A model generated the notes under the pieces. That model did no database searches, was not told where the DNA came from, and was given only the letters and a program-made list of their open reading frames with translations. Position numbers and translations under genes: made by a program. A DNA stretch of 64,000 nucleotides from an uncultured Clostridia bacterium (GTDB lineage: Bacteria > Bacillota > Clostridia > Oscillospirales > Ruminococcaceae), in contig CAMVNQ010000002.1 in NCBI GenBank assembly GCA_947168885.1, positions 186,001-250,000 of the forward strand, read 5' to 3'. The stretch's first letter is position 1. Each line of letters starts with the position of its first letter. This document shows positions 34,258 through 42,473 of this stretch, one piece after another.

Positions 34258-35919
34258 ATGGAACAGGTTAAAGATTATTATAAAAGATTCGTCACCGAAG
34301 GATATGATGAAAACGGGATACTCAATAAATTTGAGATAAACGCTCCCGAAAACTATAACTTCGGCTATGACATAATCGATAAATTCGGCGAGCTCGAACC
34401 CGACAGACCGGCACTTCTTCATGTCAGCCTTGACGAAAAGGTCACAAGGTTCTCCTATAAGCAGCTTTCCGACCTCTCGACACAGGCAGCAAACCTTTTC
34501 GCTTCAAAGGGCATAAAAAAAGGCGACAAGGTCATGCTCGTACTTAAAAGGAACTATCAGTTCTGGTATGCAATAATCGGTCTTATCAAACTTGGTGCAG
34601 TTGTTATCCCCGCTACACATCTTCTAACGACACATGATTTCACATACCGCTTCAAGAGCGCCGATGTCAAGGCTATCGTCGCTACCGGCTACAACCCCGA
34701 CATCGAAAAATTTGTTGATGAAGCCGAAGCGGAACTCGGCATAAAGCTCGAAAAATTCGTTGCCAACGGTGAACGTGAAGGTTGGTACAATTTCGACGAA
34801 GAATTAAATCAGCAGCCTGTCACGATGGAACGCGTTCCCACACTCGCGACGGATATGATGCTTATCTACTTCTCGTCAGGCACGTCCGGCTATCCGAAAA
34901 TGGCAGGACACTGCCACAAATACGCTCTATGGCATATTCAGACAGCTCTCTGGCAGAATGTACAGCCCGACGGACTTCACCTTACCATTTCCGATACCGG
35001 CTGGGGCAAGGCTGCGTGGGGAAAGCTCTATGGTCAGATGTCACTCGGCTCCTGCGTATTCGTATATGATTTCGATAAATTCGTACCTGCCGACGTTCTT
35101 CGTATTATTCAGGACTTCAAGGTAACATCTCTTTGTGCACCGCCGACAATGTACCGCTTCTTCATAAAGGAAGGTCTCAGTGATTACGACCTTTCAAACC
35201 TCAAATACAGCTGTATAGCGGGCGAAGCTCTCAACCCCGAGGTATTCAACCGCTGGCTCGAATACACCGGTCTTAAGCTTATGGAAGCTTTCGGTCAGAC
35301 AGAAACGACCGCTGTTCTCGCTAATCTTCCCGGAATGGAGCCGAAGCCCGGTTCTATGGGCAAGCCTACTCCCCTTTACAATGTCGATCTTGTTGACGAT
35401 AACGGCAATACAGTTCCCGTCGGTGAAACCGGCGAGATCGTCATAAAGGGCGAAAAAGGCACGGAGGGTCTGTTCCTGTGCTACTACAAAGACGAAGAAA
35501 AGACGAACGCTGCATGGCATGACGGTCTTTACCACACAGGTGATACAGCGTGGCGCGACGAGGACGGTTACTTCTGGTACGTCGGCAGAAATGACGACAT
35601 CATCAAATCCAGCGGCTACCGCATAGGACCGTTCGAGATCGAGAGCGTACTCATGCAGCACCCGTCCGTTCTTGAATGCGCAGTAACAGGTGCTCCCGAC
35701 CCCGCAGGCATAAGAGGAATACTCGTAAAAGCGACGATCGTGCTCGCAAAGGGCTACACAGCAAACGACGAGCTCGCAAAGGAAATACAGATGTTTGTAA
35801 AGAAGAACACGGCTCCGTATAAATATCCGCGTCTCGTTGAATTCGTTGATGAGCTTCCCAAGACCATAAGCGGCAAGATCAAGCACAACACTATCAGAGA
35901 CAAGGACAGTAAAAAATAA
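34258..35919 (+). CDS. AMP-forming acyl-CoA synthetase (medium-chain/aryl type)
   Basis: ANL-superfamily adenylating ligase that activates a carboxylic acid as acyl-AMP and transfers it to CoA. The 553 residues include the P-loop YFSSGTSGYPKMAGH near 203-217, the aromatic-site stretch SDTGWGKAAWGKLYGQM near 242-258, and GEALNPEVFNRW then EAFGQTETT. DTAWRDEDGYFWYVGRNDDIIKSSGYRIGP marks the hinge. The catalytic Lys540 is in PKTISGKIKHN. The pattern is closest to medium-chain or acetyl/benzoate-type synthetases; the acid is unknown. It is flanked by an HTH-cupin regulator and a GNAT acetyltransferase on the same strand with short gaps. Confidence 0.87.
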   Translation: MEQVKDYYKRFVTEGYDENGILNKFEINAPENYNFGYDIIDKFGELEPDRPALLHVSLDEKVTRFSYKQLSDLSTQAANLFASKGIKKGDKVMLVLKRNYQFWYAIIGLIKLGAVVIPATHLLTTHDFTYRFKSADVKAIVATGYNPDIEKFVDEAEAELGIKLEKFVANGEREGWYNFDEELNQQPVTMERVPTLATDMMLIYFSSGTSGYPKMAGHCHKYALWHIQTALWQNVQPDGLHLTISDTGWGKAAWGKLYGQMSLGSCVFVYDFDKFVPADVLRIIQDFKVTSLCAPPTMYRFFIKEGLSDYDLSNLKYSCIAGEALNPEVFNRWLEYTGLKLMEAFGQTETTAVLANLPGMEPKPGSMGKPTPLYNVDLVDDNGNTVPVGETGEIVIKGEKGTEGLFLCYYKDEEKTNAAWHDGLYHTGDTAWRDEDGYFWYVGRNDDIIKSSGYRIGPFEIESVLMQHPSVLECAVTGAPDPAGIRGILVKATIVLAKGYTANDELAKEIQMFVKKNTAPYKYPRLVEFVDELPKTISGKIKHNTIRDKDSKK

Positions 35920-35941
35920 AGTATAAAAGGAGGAAATTTAT

Positions 35942-36343
35942 ATGATCAGATTCGCTACCAAAGAAGACATCGACATCTTAACAGCCAACGACAAGCACGT
36001 TGACAAACAAGAGATGCTCAACCTCATTTCGCTCAAAAGAGTGTACGTTATGGAAGAGGACGGAAAGTTCATCGGCTGGCTCAGATACAACCTTTTTTGG
36101 GATCACATACCGTTCATGAACATGATCTGTCTCAACGACAGCGAACGCGGCAAGGGCTACGGCAGAAAGTTTGTTGAATTCTGGGAGGACGAGATGAGAA
36201 AGCTCGGCTACAAGAAGGTAATGACTTCAACCGCTTCCGACGAATTCGCCCAGCATTTCTATATCAAGCTCGGATATTCAACAATCGGTGGATTTATCCC
36301 GTTTGGCGAGAAATTCGAGATGATGCTTTCAAAGAAGCTTTGA
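35942..36343 (+). CDS. GNAT-family N-acetyltransferase
   Basis: Single-domain 133-residue acetyltransferase. The acetyl-CoA loop is ERGKGYGRKF near 69-78, followed by a helix and the C-terminal motif FYIKLGYSTIGGF typical of GNAT proteins. The acceptor is unknown. Its place 22 bases after an acyl-CoA synthetase gene recalls AcuA next to acetyl-CoA synthetase in Bacillus, where acetylation of the catalytic lysine switches the synthetase off. Sequence similarity to AcuA is not evident to me, so this is only a hypothesis. The ribosome site AAAGGAGG is strong and a terminator follows. Confidence 0.82.
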   Translation: MIRFATKEDIDILTANDKHVDKQEMLNLISLKRVYVMEEDGKFIGWLRYNLFWDHIPFMNMICLNDSERGKGYGRKFVEFWEDEMRKLGYKKVMTSTASDEFAQHFYIKLGYSTIGGFIPFGEKFEMMLSKKL

Positions 36344-36358
36344 TAACACCGGTAATGC

Positions 36359-36391
36359 GCTCTGCACGGCATTTGTCGCGCAGAGCTTTTT
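36359..36391 (+). terminator. Rho-independent terminator after the GNAT gene
   Basis: A stem of at least 7 bp (GCTCTGC at 36359-36365, GCAGAGC at 36380-36386) is followed by TTTTT. Confidence 0.85.
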
Positions 36392-36411
36392 GTAAATTCT
36401 TTGTAGAATAC

Positions 36412-36440
36412 TTGACATACTATCAAATATATATTATAAT
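36412..36440 (+). promoter_or_regulatory. Consensus sigma-A promoter for the secreted Ig-like protein
   Basis: TTGACA (36412-36417), 17 bases, TATAAT (36435-36440). Confidence 0.85.
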
Positions 36441-36444
36441 ATCA

Positions 36445-36461
36445 TTGGTATATTGTACCAA
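36445..36461 (+). promoter_or_regulatory. 5'-end stem at the start of the mRNA
   Basis: TTGGTA (36445-36450) and TACCAA (36456-36461) form a perfect 6-bp inverted repeat with a 5-base loop, exactly where transcription should start. It could be an RNA-stabilising 5' hairpin or an operator. Confidence 0.45.
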
Positions 36462-36495
36462 ATAAATCTATCTTTTTTATTTCAGGAGGGCAAAA

Positions 36496-37350
36496 ATGAC
36501 AAAATTCAAAAAACTGGCAGTCGTACTGCTATCGCTCGCAATTATCATGTGTATGTTTGCTTTACCCGCAAGTGCAGCAGATCATGATGACTTCGAGAAA
36601 CTTTCGGACAATATGGCTTTAGGAATAACGTATTCCAAAGCTATAGGCAAGAAATACAACAGCATGAGCGGCGAGTACTACTCGGATCATAAGGCTTACT
36701 ACAAGATAGTTCTTGACAAGGGCGGAGATCTCAAGCTCGACGTTACAATAGACGGTGCTGACCAGGTATTCATAGACCTTTATAAGCAGGACGGCAACCA
36801 GGCAAGACCTAACGATCCCGTAGTATCTAGCGGTAATATGTACAGATCCGGTTCTACTACTTACTGCCGCTGGAAAGAGTCCAGCAGAGTAATAAGCGGT
36901 TCCATCACTTTCAAGGATCTCAAGAAGGGTATATTCTACCTCCGCTTTACAGGCGTTGAAGTAAGCTCCGTTGATCCTACACCCTATTATAAACACGCAA
37001 ACGGCAGAGATCACACAGGTACTATAAATGTTACAGCAACTTCCGGTTCCATAGGCTCTTCGTCTTCTTCGACAACTGTAACAACAACTACAACACCCGC
37101 CACAACAAGTTCTGATATCGGAGCATATATCGAGAGCTTTACTATTACCATGAAGAAGGGTACATCCATGAAGCTCGGTACAAACATTGTAGGTACAACT
37201 TCACAGTCCATCAAGTGGTCCTCTTCCAAGAGCTCTGTTGTTTCTGTAAACTCCAAAGGTAAGATCACTGCAAAGGCTGCAGGTACAGCCGTTATTTCAG
37301 CTAAACTCGGCAATAATACAACAAAGCTCAAGATAAAGGTAACCAACTGA
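36496..37350 (+). CDS. Secreted protein with C-terminal Ig-like (Big_2) domain
   Basis: The function is unknown. The 284-residue product has a clear signal peptide (basic start, hydrophobic core, likely cleavage after ASA near residue 27). Its N-terminal domain (about 30-165) resembles beta-sandwich pre-peptidase-like modules. A Ser/Thr-rich linker spans about 175-205, and a bacterial Ig-like group 2 domain about 210-284 (with SSSKSSVVSVNSKGKITAKA). There is no lipobox, LPXTG or other anchor. The strong promoter and GGAGG site suggest high expression. Its stop abuts the stop of the convergent spoIIP gene with no bases between. Confidence 0.8.
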   Translation: MTKFKKLAVVLLSLAIIMCMFALPASAADHDDFEKLSDNMALGITYSKAIGKKYNSMSGEYYSDHKAYYKIVLDKGGDLKLDVTIDGADQVFIDLYKQDGNQARPNDPVVSSGNMYRSGSTTYCRWKESSRVISGSITFKDLKKGIFYLRFTGVEVSSVDPTPYYKHANGRDHTGTINVTATSGSIGSSSSSTTVTTTTTPATTSSDIGAYIESFTITMKKGTSMKLGTNIVGTTSQSIKWSSSKSSVVSVNSKGKITAKAAGTAVISAKLGNNTTKLKIKVTN

Positions 37351-38589
37351 TTACCTTACCCTTTCAAGAAAATACATCGGCATTCCGGCCATTACAGGTA
37401 TAGCCTCAGGTTCAGATGCGGCATTACGGGTCAGAAGCGCAGCAAGCGACTTACCTATAAGTTCACCGCTGTAAACAGCTTCGTCGATCGAATTACCGTG
37501 TGAACCTACTTCGATCAGCAGCGCACCCGAAGACACCTGCTGATTATACTGACAATACTGGAACAGTATCGGCCGCGTAAGTGTCGGGAACATACCCTCA
37601 ATACTTTGCTGAAACTCACAGGCAAAGTGAAGATTATCATAAAAGTCGGGAACTCCGTAAGTTCCGTCATCAGCTGCACAGATTATCATTACCTGTGCAG
37701 CTTTTTTGCCGTCAATTTCTGTAACTGCGCTTATCCGCGAACCGTCACTGTATTCTATAGCATCTCTGTGAATGTCAAGTATGACCTTTATAGATGAGTA
37801 TTCCGAGATTTCGGATACCGCAGTTGAGAGACTTCTTGAATAAGCACCGGTATATACCGCATCATGTATCGTGCAGTCATGTATAACAGAAATACCGGCA
37901 GCGGCGAGCTGTTCAGCTATGGCATCACCAACCGCAACAACACCGTTATCCGGATCAGACGACCGACTTGTGTAGCGTTCATCGTACCAATCTTTTGTGT
38001 ACGGTTCATAGCTTTCGGTAGTATGTGTATGCAGTATAAGAACCTGCGGTTCGGCAGAAAACAGTTCAACAGCAATATCCGAACCGGCTTCAAAGCCTGT
38101 CCTGACCATATCATTGTCAATTTCAGTACAATTGCGAAGCTGTGCGTTATTGCCAAGCTCTATGTACTCCGGACCGTTTCCTTTTCCGAACGTTTTTTCA
38201 TATATCATACCGCTGTGAATATCGTAGCTCGACAGATCCTCGTTCTCTGCATTTCTGTTGTATGTACGGAGATATTTCTCCGGAAATACTGACATATCCT
38301 CATCAATCGGAACAGGTTCTTCCGCCTGTTCACTTTTCTCCGATCCGGATACAGAAAGCTTTTCCGTTACCGGAATGTATTCCGGTTCAAAAAGCAGAAC
38401 GCCTGTGCTGTTCATATTTTCTATCTCTTCTCCGCAAGACTGTTCTTCATCACAATCCACAGCTTTACTCACAGTTTCGTAGCAGACCGGCGACAAGAAC
38501 ACCACAGCTGATGCAGCAACAGCAAGCACGAGAACAGATACCGATGTCTTTATCAGTTTTCTTTTCAAAGAAGTCCGGATAATTGTCAT
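37351..38589 (-). CDS. spoIIP: Stage II sporulation protein P
   Basis: Cell-wall amidase/endopeptidase which, with SpoIID and SpoIIM, thins septal peptidoglycan for engulfment of the forespore. It has an N-terminal membrane anchor (about 15-35), a low-complexity linker and a C-terminal amidase-like domain. Visible sites are ILHTHTTESYEP near 190, LDIHRDAIEYS near 270 and LIEVGSHGNS near 370. The start at 38589 leaves AAAGGA 8 bases upstream. The ATG two codons earlier (38595) is too close to that site, and an upstream start at 38628 lacks one. It lies after gpr, as in Bacillus. Sporulation gene content marks the host as an endospore former. Confidence 0.9.
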   Translation of the reverse strand: MTIIRTSLKRKLIKTSVSVLVLAVAASAVVFLSPVCYETVSKAVDCDEEQSCGEEIENMNSTGVLLFEPEYIPVTEKLSVSGSEKSEQAEEPVPIDEDMSVFPEKYLRTYNRNAENEDLSSYDIHSGMIYEKTFGKGNGPEYIELGNNAQLRNCTEIDNDMVRTGFEAGSDIAVELFSAEPQVLILHTHTTESYEPYTKDWYDERYTSRSSDPDNGVVAVGDAIAEQLAAAGISVIHDCTIHDAVYTGAYSRSLSTAVSEISEYSSIKVILDIHRDAIEYSDGSRISAVTEIDGKKAAQVMIICAADDGTYGVPDFYDNLHFACEFQQSIEGMFPTLTRPILFQYCQYNQQVSSGALLIEVGSHGNSIDEAVYSGELIGKSLAALLTRNAASEPEAIPVMAGMPMYFLERVR

Positions 38590-38674
38590 TTTCATCTTCC
38601 TTTCACGCGTGAACACTTTATATAACATTTTATTCGTGTATGTCCGGATTTATTACTGCTCAATGGTATACCTT

Positions 38675-39478
38675 TTAATATATTATCAGGGAACGAATTT
38701 CATCATCGGTAAGGTTCGGATTCAGCGCTGTGCTTACCGCTCTTCCTATTATACCCGCTAATCTGTGGACCGATACATCAATATTTCTGGGTGTCACCAT
38801 AAATCCCTTTGCAAATGGCGCATCCGTTATACAGTCAAGGTCTATGACTGTCGGAACGCCTATTGCGATAACCGGAACTCCCGCGGTCTCTTTATTCAGA
38901 GCGCGGCGGTCATTACCGACTCCGCTTCCGGGTGATATTCCCGTATCGGTGATCTGTATAACGCTGCAAAGACGTTCAGGCTCTGAGCAAGCAAGGCTGT
39001 CTATCACGATTATCAGCTCCGCACCCGCACAGACTGCTTCAGATGTGATGCGTGTGCTGCTCTCAATACCGGTCTTTCCTGTAACGCCTGCTTCTACCAC
39101 ACATACTTTCCTCATTCCAAGATCTGAAAAATCCTTGCACTCACTGAGATGCGCGGTCGCAGGAATGAATCCGAGAGCTTTTGTTCCGAGGCTGTCCGAG
39201 CAGATATTTTCGTTTCCGAGCCCCGCCACAAGAGCTGTTCCTGACGGAATCATATCTTTAAGCAGCCCCGAAACACAGGCTCTGACATCGCCCTTATCAG
39301 TGTACACCGTGATATAACGGCCGACGGCAAGCCCTATGCTCTCTGCGCTTTCCTCATCAACGGAAATATCGGTATATCTCGTTCCGGACATTTCTCCGCT
39401 GTGAACGCGAGAGCTGTATGAGCAGTCGTTCAAGACTGCATTTTCACAAATAAGATCAGTTCTTTTTATAAAAATCAC
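38675..39478 (-). CDS. gpr: Germination protease GPR
   Basis: Aspartic-type spore endopeptidase that degrades small acid-soluble proteins at germination. Signatures include GLGNENICSDSLG, EAGVTGKTGIES, IDSLAC and ITDTGISPGSGVGN. The best start is a GTG at 39478, directly before IFIKRTDL, the region cleaved in zymogen activation. The ribosome site is weak, and the open frame further upstream runs into the rpsT promoter. The product is then 267 residues, well short of the 320-370 usual in Bacillus. gpr-spoIIP divergent from rpsT is the same order as in Bacillus subtilis. Confidence 0.88.
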   Translation of the reverse strand: MIFIKRTDLICENAVLNDCSYSSRVHSGEMSGTRYTDISVDEESAESIGLAVGRYITVYTDKGDVRACVSGLLKDMIPSGTALVAGLGNENICSDSLGTKALGFIPATAHLSECKDFSDLGMRKVCVVEAGVTGKTGIESSTRITSEAVCAGAELIIVIDSLACSEPERLCSVIQITDTGISPGSGVGNDRRALNKETAGVPVIAIGVPTVIDLDCITDAPFAKGFMVTPRNIDVSVHRLAGIIGRAVSTALNPNLTDDEIRSLIIY

Positions 39479-39507
39479 CTTTTTTTCAAAAAATTTGCAA
39501 AAAAGTA

Positions 39508-39536
39508 TTGCTTTTTTTCCCCGAGTGTGATATAAT
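39508..39536 (+). promoter_or_regulatory. Sigma-A promoter for rpsT
   Basis: TTGCTT (39508-39513), 17 bases, TATAAT (39531-39536). Confidence 0.78.
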
Positions 39537-39561
39537 ATGTTGTATTGTGAATATCTTATAA
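39533..39561 (-). promoter_or_regulatory. Possible forespore (sigma-G/F-like) promoter for gpr
   Basis: On the minus strand a CATATTA box (39533-39539) with TTATA 17 bases upstream (39557-39561) partly fits the sigma-G pattern (GHATR and CATnnTA) and lies about 50 bases before the gpr GTG. It overlaps the rpsT -10 box. The -35 box lacks the leading G, so support is modest. Confidence 0.3.
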
Positions 39562-39582
39562 GATCAAGGAGGTGCAAACAGA

Positions 39583-39822
39583 GTGCCTAACATCAAATCC
39601 GCTAAGAAGAGAGTTCTCGTCGCTAAGGTAAGAAATGACCGTAACAAGGCTGCAAAGTCCGAGTTAAAGACGATAATTAAGAAAGCAAGAGCAGAAGGCG
39701 CAGACGCTAACGCTGTACTCGCTGCCGATATAGCTCTCGACAAAGCTGCAGGTAAGGGTTTTATCCACAAGAACAAGGCTGCCAGACTCAAGTCGAGACT
39801 TGCAAAGAAAGCAAACGCTTAA
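39583..39822 (+). CDS. rpsT: 30S ribosomal protein S20
   Basis: Small basic primary 16S rRNA-binding protein of the 30S subunit. The 79-residue sequence starts MPNIKSAKKRVLVA and is Lys/Arg/Ala-rich throughout, with the usual helical pattern. The start is a GTG preceded by AAGGAGG 10 bases away; a non-ATG start is common for S20. It has its own promoter and terminator. Confidence 0.96.
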   Translation: MPNIKSAKKRVLVAKVRNDRNKAAKSELKTIIKKARAEGADANAVLAADIALDKAAGKGFIHKNKAARLKSRLAKKANA

Positions 39823-39839
39823 ATCATACGTCTTTCGTG

Positions 39840-39871
39840 CAGACATTCCGAAAGGAATGTCTGTTTTCTTT
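39840..39871 (+). terminator. Rho-independent terminator after rpsT
   Basis: A 10-bp perfect stem (CAGACATTCC / GGAATGTCTG, 39840-39863) with a GAAA loop is followed by TTTTCTTT. Confidence 0.9.
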
Positions 39872-39956
39872 ATGTATTATTATGTACATTTCAACCGTGG
39901 TTTTATGTGCGTTTTGCAGAATTTTATGAACGCGGAAAAATTTTTCGCTGTTCATA

Positions 39957-39985
39957 TTGACAAAATCGGTCAATGGCAATATAAT
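39957..39985 (+). promoter_or_regulatory. Consensus sigma-A promoter for nrdD
   Basis: TTGACA (39957-39962), 17 bases, TATAAT (39980-39985). The first NrdR box overlaps the -10 region. Confidence 0.85.
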
Positions 39986-40028
39986 ATATATTGTCGCATT
40001 AAATTTGTTCGACCACAATATCTTGTGT
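39981..40028 (+). promoter_or_regulatory. Tandem NrdR boxes upstream of nrdD
   Basis: Box 2 (40013-40028, CCACAATATCTTGTGT) matches the NrdR consensus ACACAATATATTGTGT at 14 of 16 positions. Box 1 (39981-39996) matches at 11 of 16. Their starts are 32 bases apart, about three helical turns, the arrangement known for NrdR. Box 1 covers the -10 box, so NrdR bound with dATP would repress nrdD. Confidence 0.75.
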
Positions 40029-40067
40029 TTTCAACCAAAAGCAAGAAACACAGAAGGAGATGCTCAG

Positions 40068-42335
40068 ATGATTACCAAGATCCGTAAACGTGACGGAAGA
40101 ACCACCGCTTTCAATGTCCAGAAGATAGCCGATGCAATTTTCAAGGCTGCTTCGTCTGTAGGCGGAAAAGACTACAATTCGGCGCTTGCTCTCGCGGAAG
40201 AAGTATGCCGTATCCTTGAACAGGAAGAACCTTCCGGCGAGGAGTACATACCCTCTGTCGAAGAAGTTCAGGATACTGTTGAAAAGGTGCTCGTTGAGAA
40301 CGGACACGCCAAGACCGCTAAGAGCTATATTCTGTACAGAGCAGACAGAACACGCATAAGAGAGATGAACACTTCTCTTATGAAGACGTATGAAGACCTT
40401 ACCTTCAAGTCCGCACAGGACTGTGACATAAAGCGTGAAAACGCTAACATCGACGGCGACACCGCTATGGGTACAATGCTGAAATACGGTTCCGAGGGTG
40501 CTAAGCAGTTCAATGAGATGTATGTTCTCGACCCGGCTCATTCTAAAGCTCATATCGAAGGCGATATACACATCCACGATCTTGACTTCTTCACGCTTAC
40601 AACTACCTGCTGTCAGATAGATCTAAAGAAGCTGTTCAAGGGTGGCTTCTCCACCGGACACGGATTTCTCCGTGAGCCGAACGGCATAGGAAGCTATTCA
40701 GCACTTGCCTGTATAGCTATCCAGTCTAACCAGAACGACCAGCACGGCGGTCAGTCCATACCGAACTTCGATTACGCAATGGCAGACGGTGTCAAGAAAA
40801 CATATATGCAGATGTACAGAAACAACATCATCCGCGGCGTCTTTATCGAAACCGGTCTGTCGGACGACGATTCGGCAGCAAAAGTAAACGCTTATTTTGA
40901 CAAACTCCATGACGAAGACGGGCTCTTCCCTGTACTTGCCAACGACAACGGATTCTGTGATGCGGAACTACCTTATCTGACCGAGATCGCCGGCAGTAAG
41001 GAACTTGCCGAAAAGATACAGGCATTCTCCCTCAAGCTCTCGAAAAAAGAAACGAACCGTGCGACATATCAGGCTATGGAGGCACTTATCCACAATCTCA
41101 ACACTATGAACAGCCGTGCGGGTGCACAGATACCGTTCTCATCAATAAACTACGGTACCGATACATCTCCCGAGGGTCAGATGGTCATAGAAAATGTGCT
41201 TCTTGCTACGGAAAAGGGTCTTGGAAACGGAGAAACAGCGATCTTCCCTATCCATATATTCAAGGTTAAAGAAGGCATAAACTACAACCCCGGTGAACCG
41301 AACTACAACCTTTTCAAACTCGCTTGCAGAGTTTCGGCAAAACGACTCTTCCCGAACTTCTCGTTCATAGATGCTCCGTATAATCTCCAGTATTATAAGC
41401 CCGGCGACTACAACACCGAAGTCGCATATATGGGCTGCCGCACACGTGTTATAGGAAACGTAAATGATCCGTCGCGTGAGATCGTTACGGGACGCGGCAA
41501 CCTGAGCTTCACCTCCATCAATCTCCCGCGTATCGGCATCAAGGCTGAAAAGGATATCGTCCGCTTCTTTGAGCTTCTTGAAGACGAGATGAACCTTGTT
41601 ATCGACCAGCTCATGTACAGATATAAGATTCAGGCACAGAAGAGAGTCAAGAACTATCCGTTCCTCATGGGTCAGGGTATCTGGATTGACTCCGACAAGC
41701 TCGGACCGAACGACTGTGTCGGTGAGATACTCAAACACGGAACACTCTCAATGGGTTTCATAGGTCTCGCGGAATGTCTTAAGGCTCTTATCGGTGAGCA
41801 CCACGGCGAAAGCGCAAGAGCACAGGAACTCGGACTCCGTATAATCGGACGTATGCGCCAGAGAATGGATGAGGAATCAAAGAAGACCGGCTTTAACTTC
41901 TCGCTTCTCGCAACCCCTGCGGAAGGTCTTTCGGGACGCTTCGTCAAGATGGACAGAACGAGATACGGCAAGATCGAGGGCGTTACAGACCGCGAATACT
42001 ATACAAACTCTTTCCATATCCCGGTTTACTATCACATATCCGCGTTCAACAAGATCAAGCTCGAAGCTCCGTACCACGCCCTTACGAACGCAGGTCATAT
42101 CAGCTATGTAGAGCTTGACGGCGATCCGCTCCAGAACCTTGACGCATTTGAACAGATAATCCGCTGTATGAAAGAGAACGGCATTGGCTACGGCTCTGTA
42201 AACCACCCTGTTGACAGAGATTCTGTATGCGGATACACCGGTATTATCGGCGATCGCTGTCCTAAGTGCGGACGTACGGAAGAACAGCACACGATCATGC
42301 GTGAGCGTATTAAAAGGATCCGTCCTTGCGGCTGA
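40068..42335 (+). CDS. nrdD: Anaerobic (class III) ribonucleoside-triphosphate reductase, atypical C-terminus
   Basis: Glycyl-radical enzyme making dNTPs without oxygen. The ATG at 40068 (AGAAGGAGA ahead) gives 755 residues; a longer frame from 39957 begins inside the promoter. An ATP-cone lies at about 1-95 (TKIRKRDGRTTAFN). The catalytic barrel has TTCCQIDLKKLF, FTSINLPRIG and the substrate-loop regions. A zinc-like region near the end reads VCGYTG then CPKCG. The protein ends RIKRIRPCG. Family members normally continue here with the radical motif (R-x-x-G-Y) and 20-30 more residues. No other frame restores that tail. The activase nrdG is not adjacent. Confidence 0.88.
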   Translation: MITKIRKRDGRTTAFNVQKIADAIFKAASSVGGKDYNSALALAEEVCRILEQEEPSGEEYIPSVEEVQDTVEKVLVENGHAKTAKSYILYRADRTRIREMNTSLMKTYEDLTFKSAQDCDIKRENANIDGDTAMGTMLKYGSEGAKQFNEMYVLDPAHSKAHIEGDIHIHDLDFFTLTTTCCQIDLKKLFKGGFSTGHGFLREPNGIGSYSALACIAIQSNQNDQHGGQSIPNFDYAMADGVKKTYMQMYRNNIIRGVFIETGLSDDDSAAKVNAYFDKLHDEDGLFPVLANDNGFCDAELPYLTEIAGSKELAEKIQAFSLKLSKKETNRATYQAMEALIHNLNTMNSRAGAQIPFSSINYGTDTSPEGQMVIENVLLATEKGLGNGETAIFPIHIFKVKEGINYNPGEPNYNLFKLACRVSAKRLFPNFSFIDAPYNLQYYKPGDYNTEVAYMGCRTRVIGNVNDPSREIVTGRGNLSFTSINLPRIGIKAEKDIVRFFELLEDEMNLVIDQLMYRYKIQAQKRVKNYPFLMGQGIWIDSDKLGPNDCVGEILKHGTLSMGFIGLAECLKALIGEHHGESARAQELGLRIIGRMRQRMDEESKKTGFNFSLLATPAEGLSGRFVKMDRTRYGKIEGVTDREYYTNSFHIPVYYHISAFNKIKLEAPYHALTNAGHISYVELDGDPLQNLDAFEQIIRCMKENGIGYGSVNHPVDRDSVCGYTGIIGDRCPKCGRTEEQHTIMRERIKRIRPCG

Positions 42336-42408
42336 TAAAATCAAGCACAATTTTGCAGGATTGATAGAATAATTCTTGCAAAAAATATACAAAAATCAGT
42401 AAAATCTA

Positions 42409-42437
42409 TTGACAGAAACGACATATTACACTATAAT
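42409..42437 (+). promoter_or_regulatory. Consensus sigma-A promoter for serC-serA
   Basis: TTGACA (42409-42414), 17 bases, TATAAT (42432-42437). Confidence 0.88.
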
Positions 42438-42473
42438 ATTAGAGTATTATTATTTTATCTCAGGAGGCAAACT

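Noticed and set aside
42300-42345. TGA at the nrdD end as a selenocysteine codon
   Set aside because: It is followed at once by TAA, and no bacterial SECIS-like stem is evident, so reading through would add one residue only.
42280-42420. Frameshift hiding a normal nrdD C-terminus
   Set aside because: The +1 frame reads on without any GY motif and the other frame stops at once, so no single indel restores the family tail.
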